From Acanthacorydalis orientalis (Eukaryota > Arthropoda > Insecta > Megaloptera > Corydalidae), in contig CM068317.1 of assembly GCA_034766995.1 (NCBI GenBank), positions 34,366,428 through 34,430,427 of the forward strand: a stretch of 64,000 bases of DNA. Reading direction: 5' to 3'. This document shows positions 62,801 to 64,000 of this stretch, piece by piece. The position numbers were made by a program, and so were the translations under genes. Every line of letters begins with the position of its first letter. Positions within the stretch are counted from its first letter, which is position 1. Below the pieces are notes generated by a model. It worked only from the letters and a program-made list of their open reading frames with translations, was not told where the DNA came from and did not search any database.

Positions 62801-64000
62801 GATCATTGTTTTATTTATTACTGGAAGTTTTATCGATGTATATTTTTATTATACGTGTGTTTGTTAGGAAGTTTGCTTTTTGCTCCGGTATTTTTTTTAC
62901 GTTCGACAACGTACACGATTTGTGTTTTTAATTAGGAATCAGATTAATTGTTTAATCATTCTATTAAATTTTCATTATGTTTTGTTATCATAATTGATTA
63001 AATTTGCAATTTTAATTCGTTCGTTTTATTTGATTGAAGTACGATTTTGTAAATATATTTTTATATGATAGCAATAATGCTTTTTGTTTTCGGAAATTTA
63101 ATTAAATTTCACGTTTTCATAGAATATTTTATTCGAATGTGTTCCAGACTCTATTATATACTAACAATTGACCATTTTAATAAAAACTAATTATATAAAT
63201 ATAAATAAATATACGCATATATCAATATATTCCATATTAAATTATCGGCTCTAATTTTTGAAGAAAAAATTGAAATATTACCAACAGATTGTCAAATATT
63301 ATATTTTAAATCAATTCCAACATATGAAGTTAATGGTTAATATTTATAACTTGGCGTTAAAGATAAATAAATTCATTTTCACAAATGAACCAATAACTTA
63401 AACAGTAAAAATGTATTTTCCAGATGTCCAGTGTATACATTCATAAATATGATAGAACTATATTTAAAATTGCTACAAATAGATTAAAATAGATATTAAT
63501 AACATTTGTTGTATTTTAATAAACATTTTTGTAATGAAATTAGTATTGATTCGATTAAAAAATATATATTCTTTTGCAATATAAAATGAAACAAATTTAA
63601 AATATCTTGTGTGAATTATACGTTTAAATATGTACGCATAGCTTTCAAACTTGAAAGTAATTCAATAATTATTCATTTTTAAAATATTATATAAAAGAAA
63701 TATTCTAAAAAGTAATGTAAATATTATTTTAATAATCTTAAAAATGTTTTAAGCTCAAAAAAATAATTCGTATAAAAACTAAAGGTTTCTTACTCAACAT
63801 TACATTATTGAATAATTTTTTTTTGTTTCACTGATGGGATGAACTTCATCTTTGTCACGTTAAATTAGCTACCACTATTGTACAGTTACTAATTGGAGGA
63901 TATCTTTCATACGCACTATTTAAGTCTAACAGCCTATTAATCATACAAGTGATCCTAGTATCTAAACTGAAATTTTTTGCTTATTAACAGATATACGTTG
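62801..64000. other. AT-rich non-coding DNA
   Basis: No gene, array or island seen; slightly less AT-rich at 62880-62930 (GTTCGACAACGTACACG). Confidence 0.6.

Overview
This 64 kb window is very AT-rich eukaryotic DNA, by eye close to 80% A+T. It has no convincing complete gene, no rRNA or tRNA gene, and no bacterial-style gene organisation. It looks like gene-desert or giant-intron sequence from an arthropod. A hymenopteran insect such as a bee is my best guess, from the extreme A+T content, the more than fifty (AT)n arrays, and a transposon complement limited to old mariner and piggyBac-type relics. The organism call is inference; no diagnostic gene is present.

Layout. Three kinds of sequence alternate. 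(1) An AT-rich background holds nothing recognisable. (2) Dinucleotide microsatellites, mostly (AT)n, some joined to (AC)n, (TC)n or (GT)n, occur about once per kilobase and are commonly 30-110 bp long. The longest are at 24455-24565, 15264-15382, 39103-39221 and 60868-61034. (3) About 25 islands of 100-450 bp have visibly higher G+C and more CpG, for example 2270-2490, 11840-12260, 15490-15720, 30890-31340, 32560-33010, 37120-37350, 44100-44460, 49720-50180 and 62380-62800. Most long open frames in the window simply fall in these islands, often on both strands at once. The islands are best read as candidate conserved non-coding or regulatory elements. A minority could be exons: the 123-codon frame at 11888-12259 (-) and the exon-like block at 37164-37342 (+).

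Mobile elements are the best-supported content. Three mariner relics share cecropia-type features, meaning ends and protein similar to the Hsmar1/MADE1 group: a 3' end with transposase C-terminus at 1829-2106, a 5' end at 48600-48768 (minus strand), and an internally deleted copy with both ends at 51268-51837. A tiny 127-bp palindromic element with irritans-like ends lies at 16363-16489. A piggyBac-superfamily relic with TTAA duplications, terminal inverted repeats and a broken N-terminal half of its transposase occupies 61060-62052. A probable non-autonomous TTAA element sits at 41608-42057.

Several of these element ends lie directly against (TA)n arrays. That ties TA-target transposition to the microsatellites and is the most interesting structural theme here. 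I found no clearly novel biological system. The open leads are the nested hairpins at 7291-7410, a small unannotated frame at 34087-34287, a dispersed similarity at 6618, 38510 and 57374, and the regulatory-looking islands.
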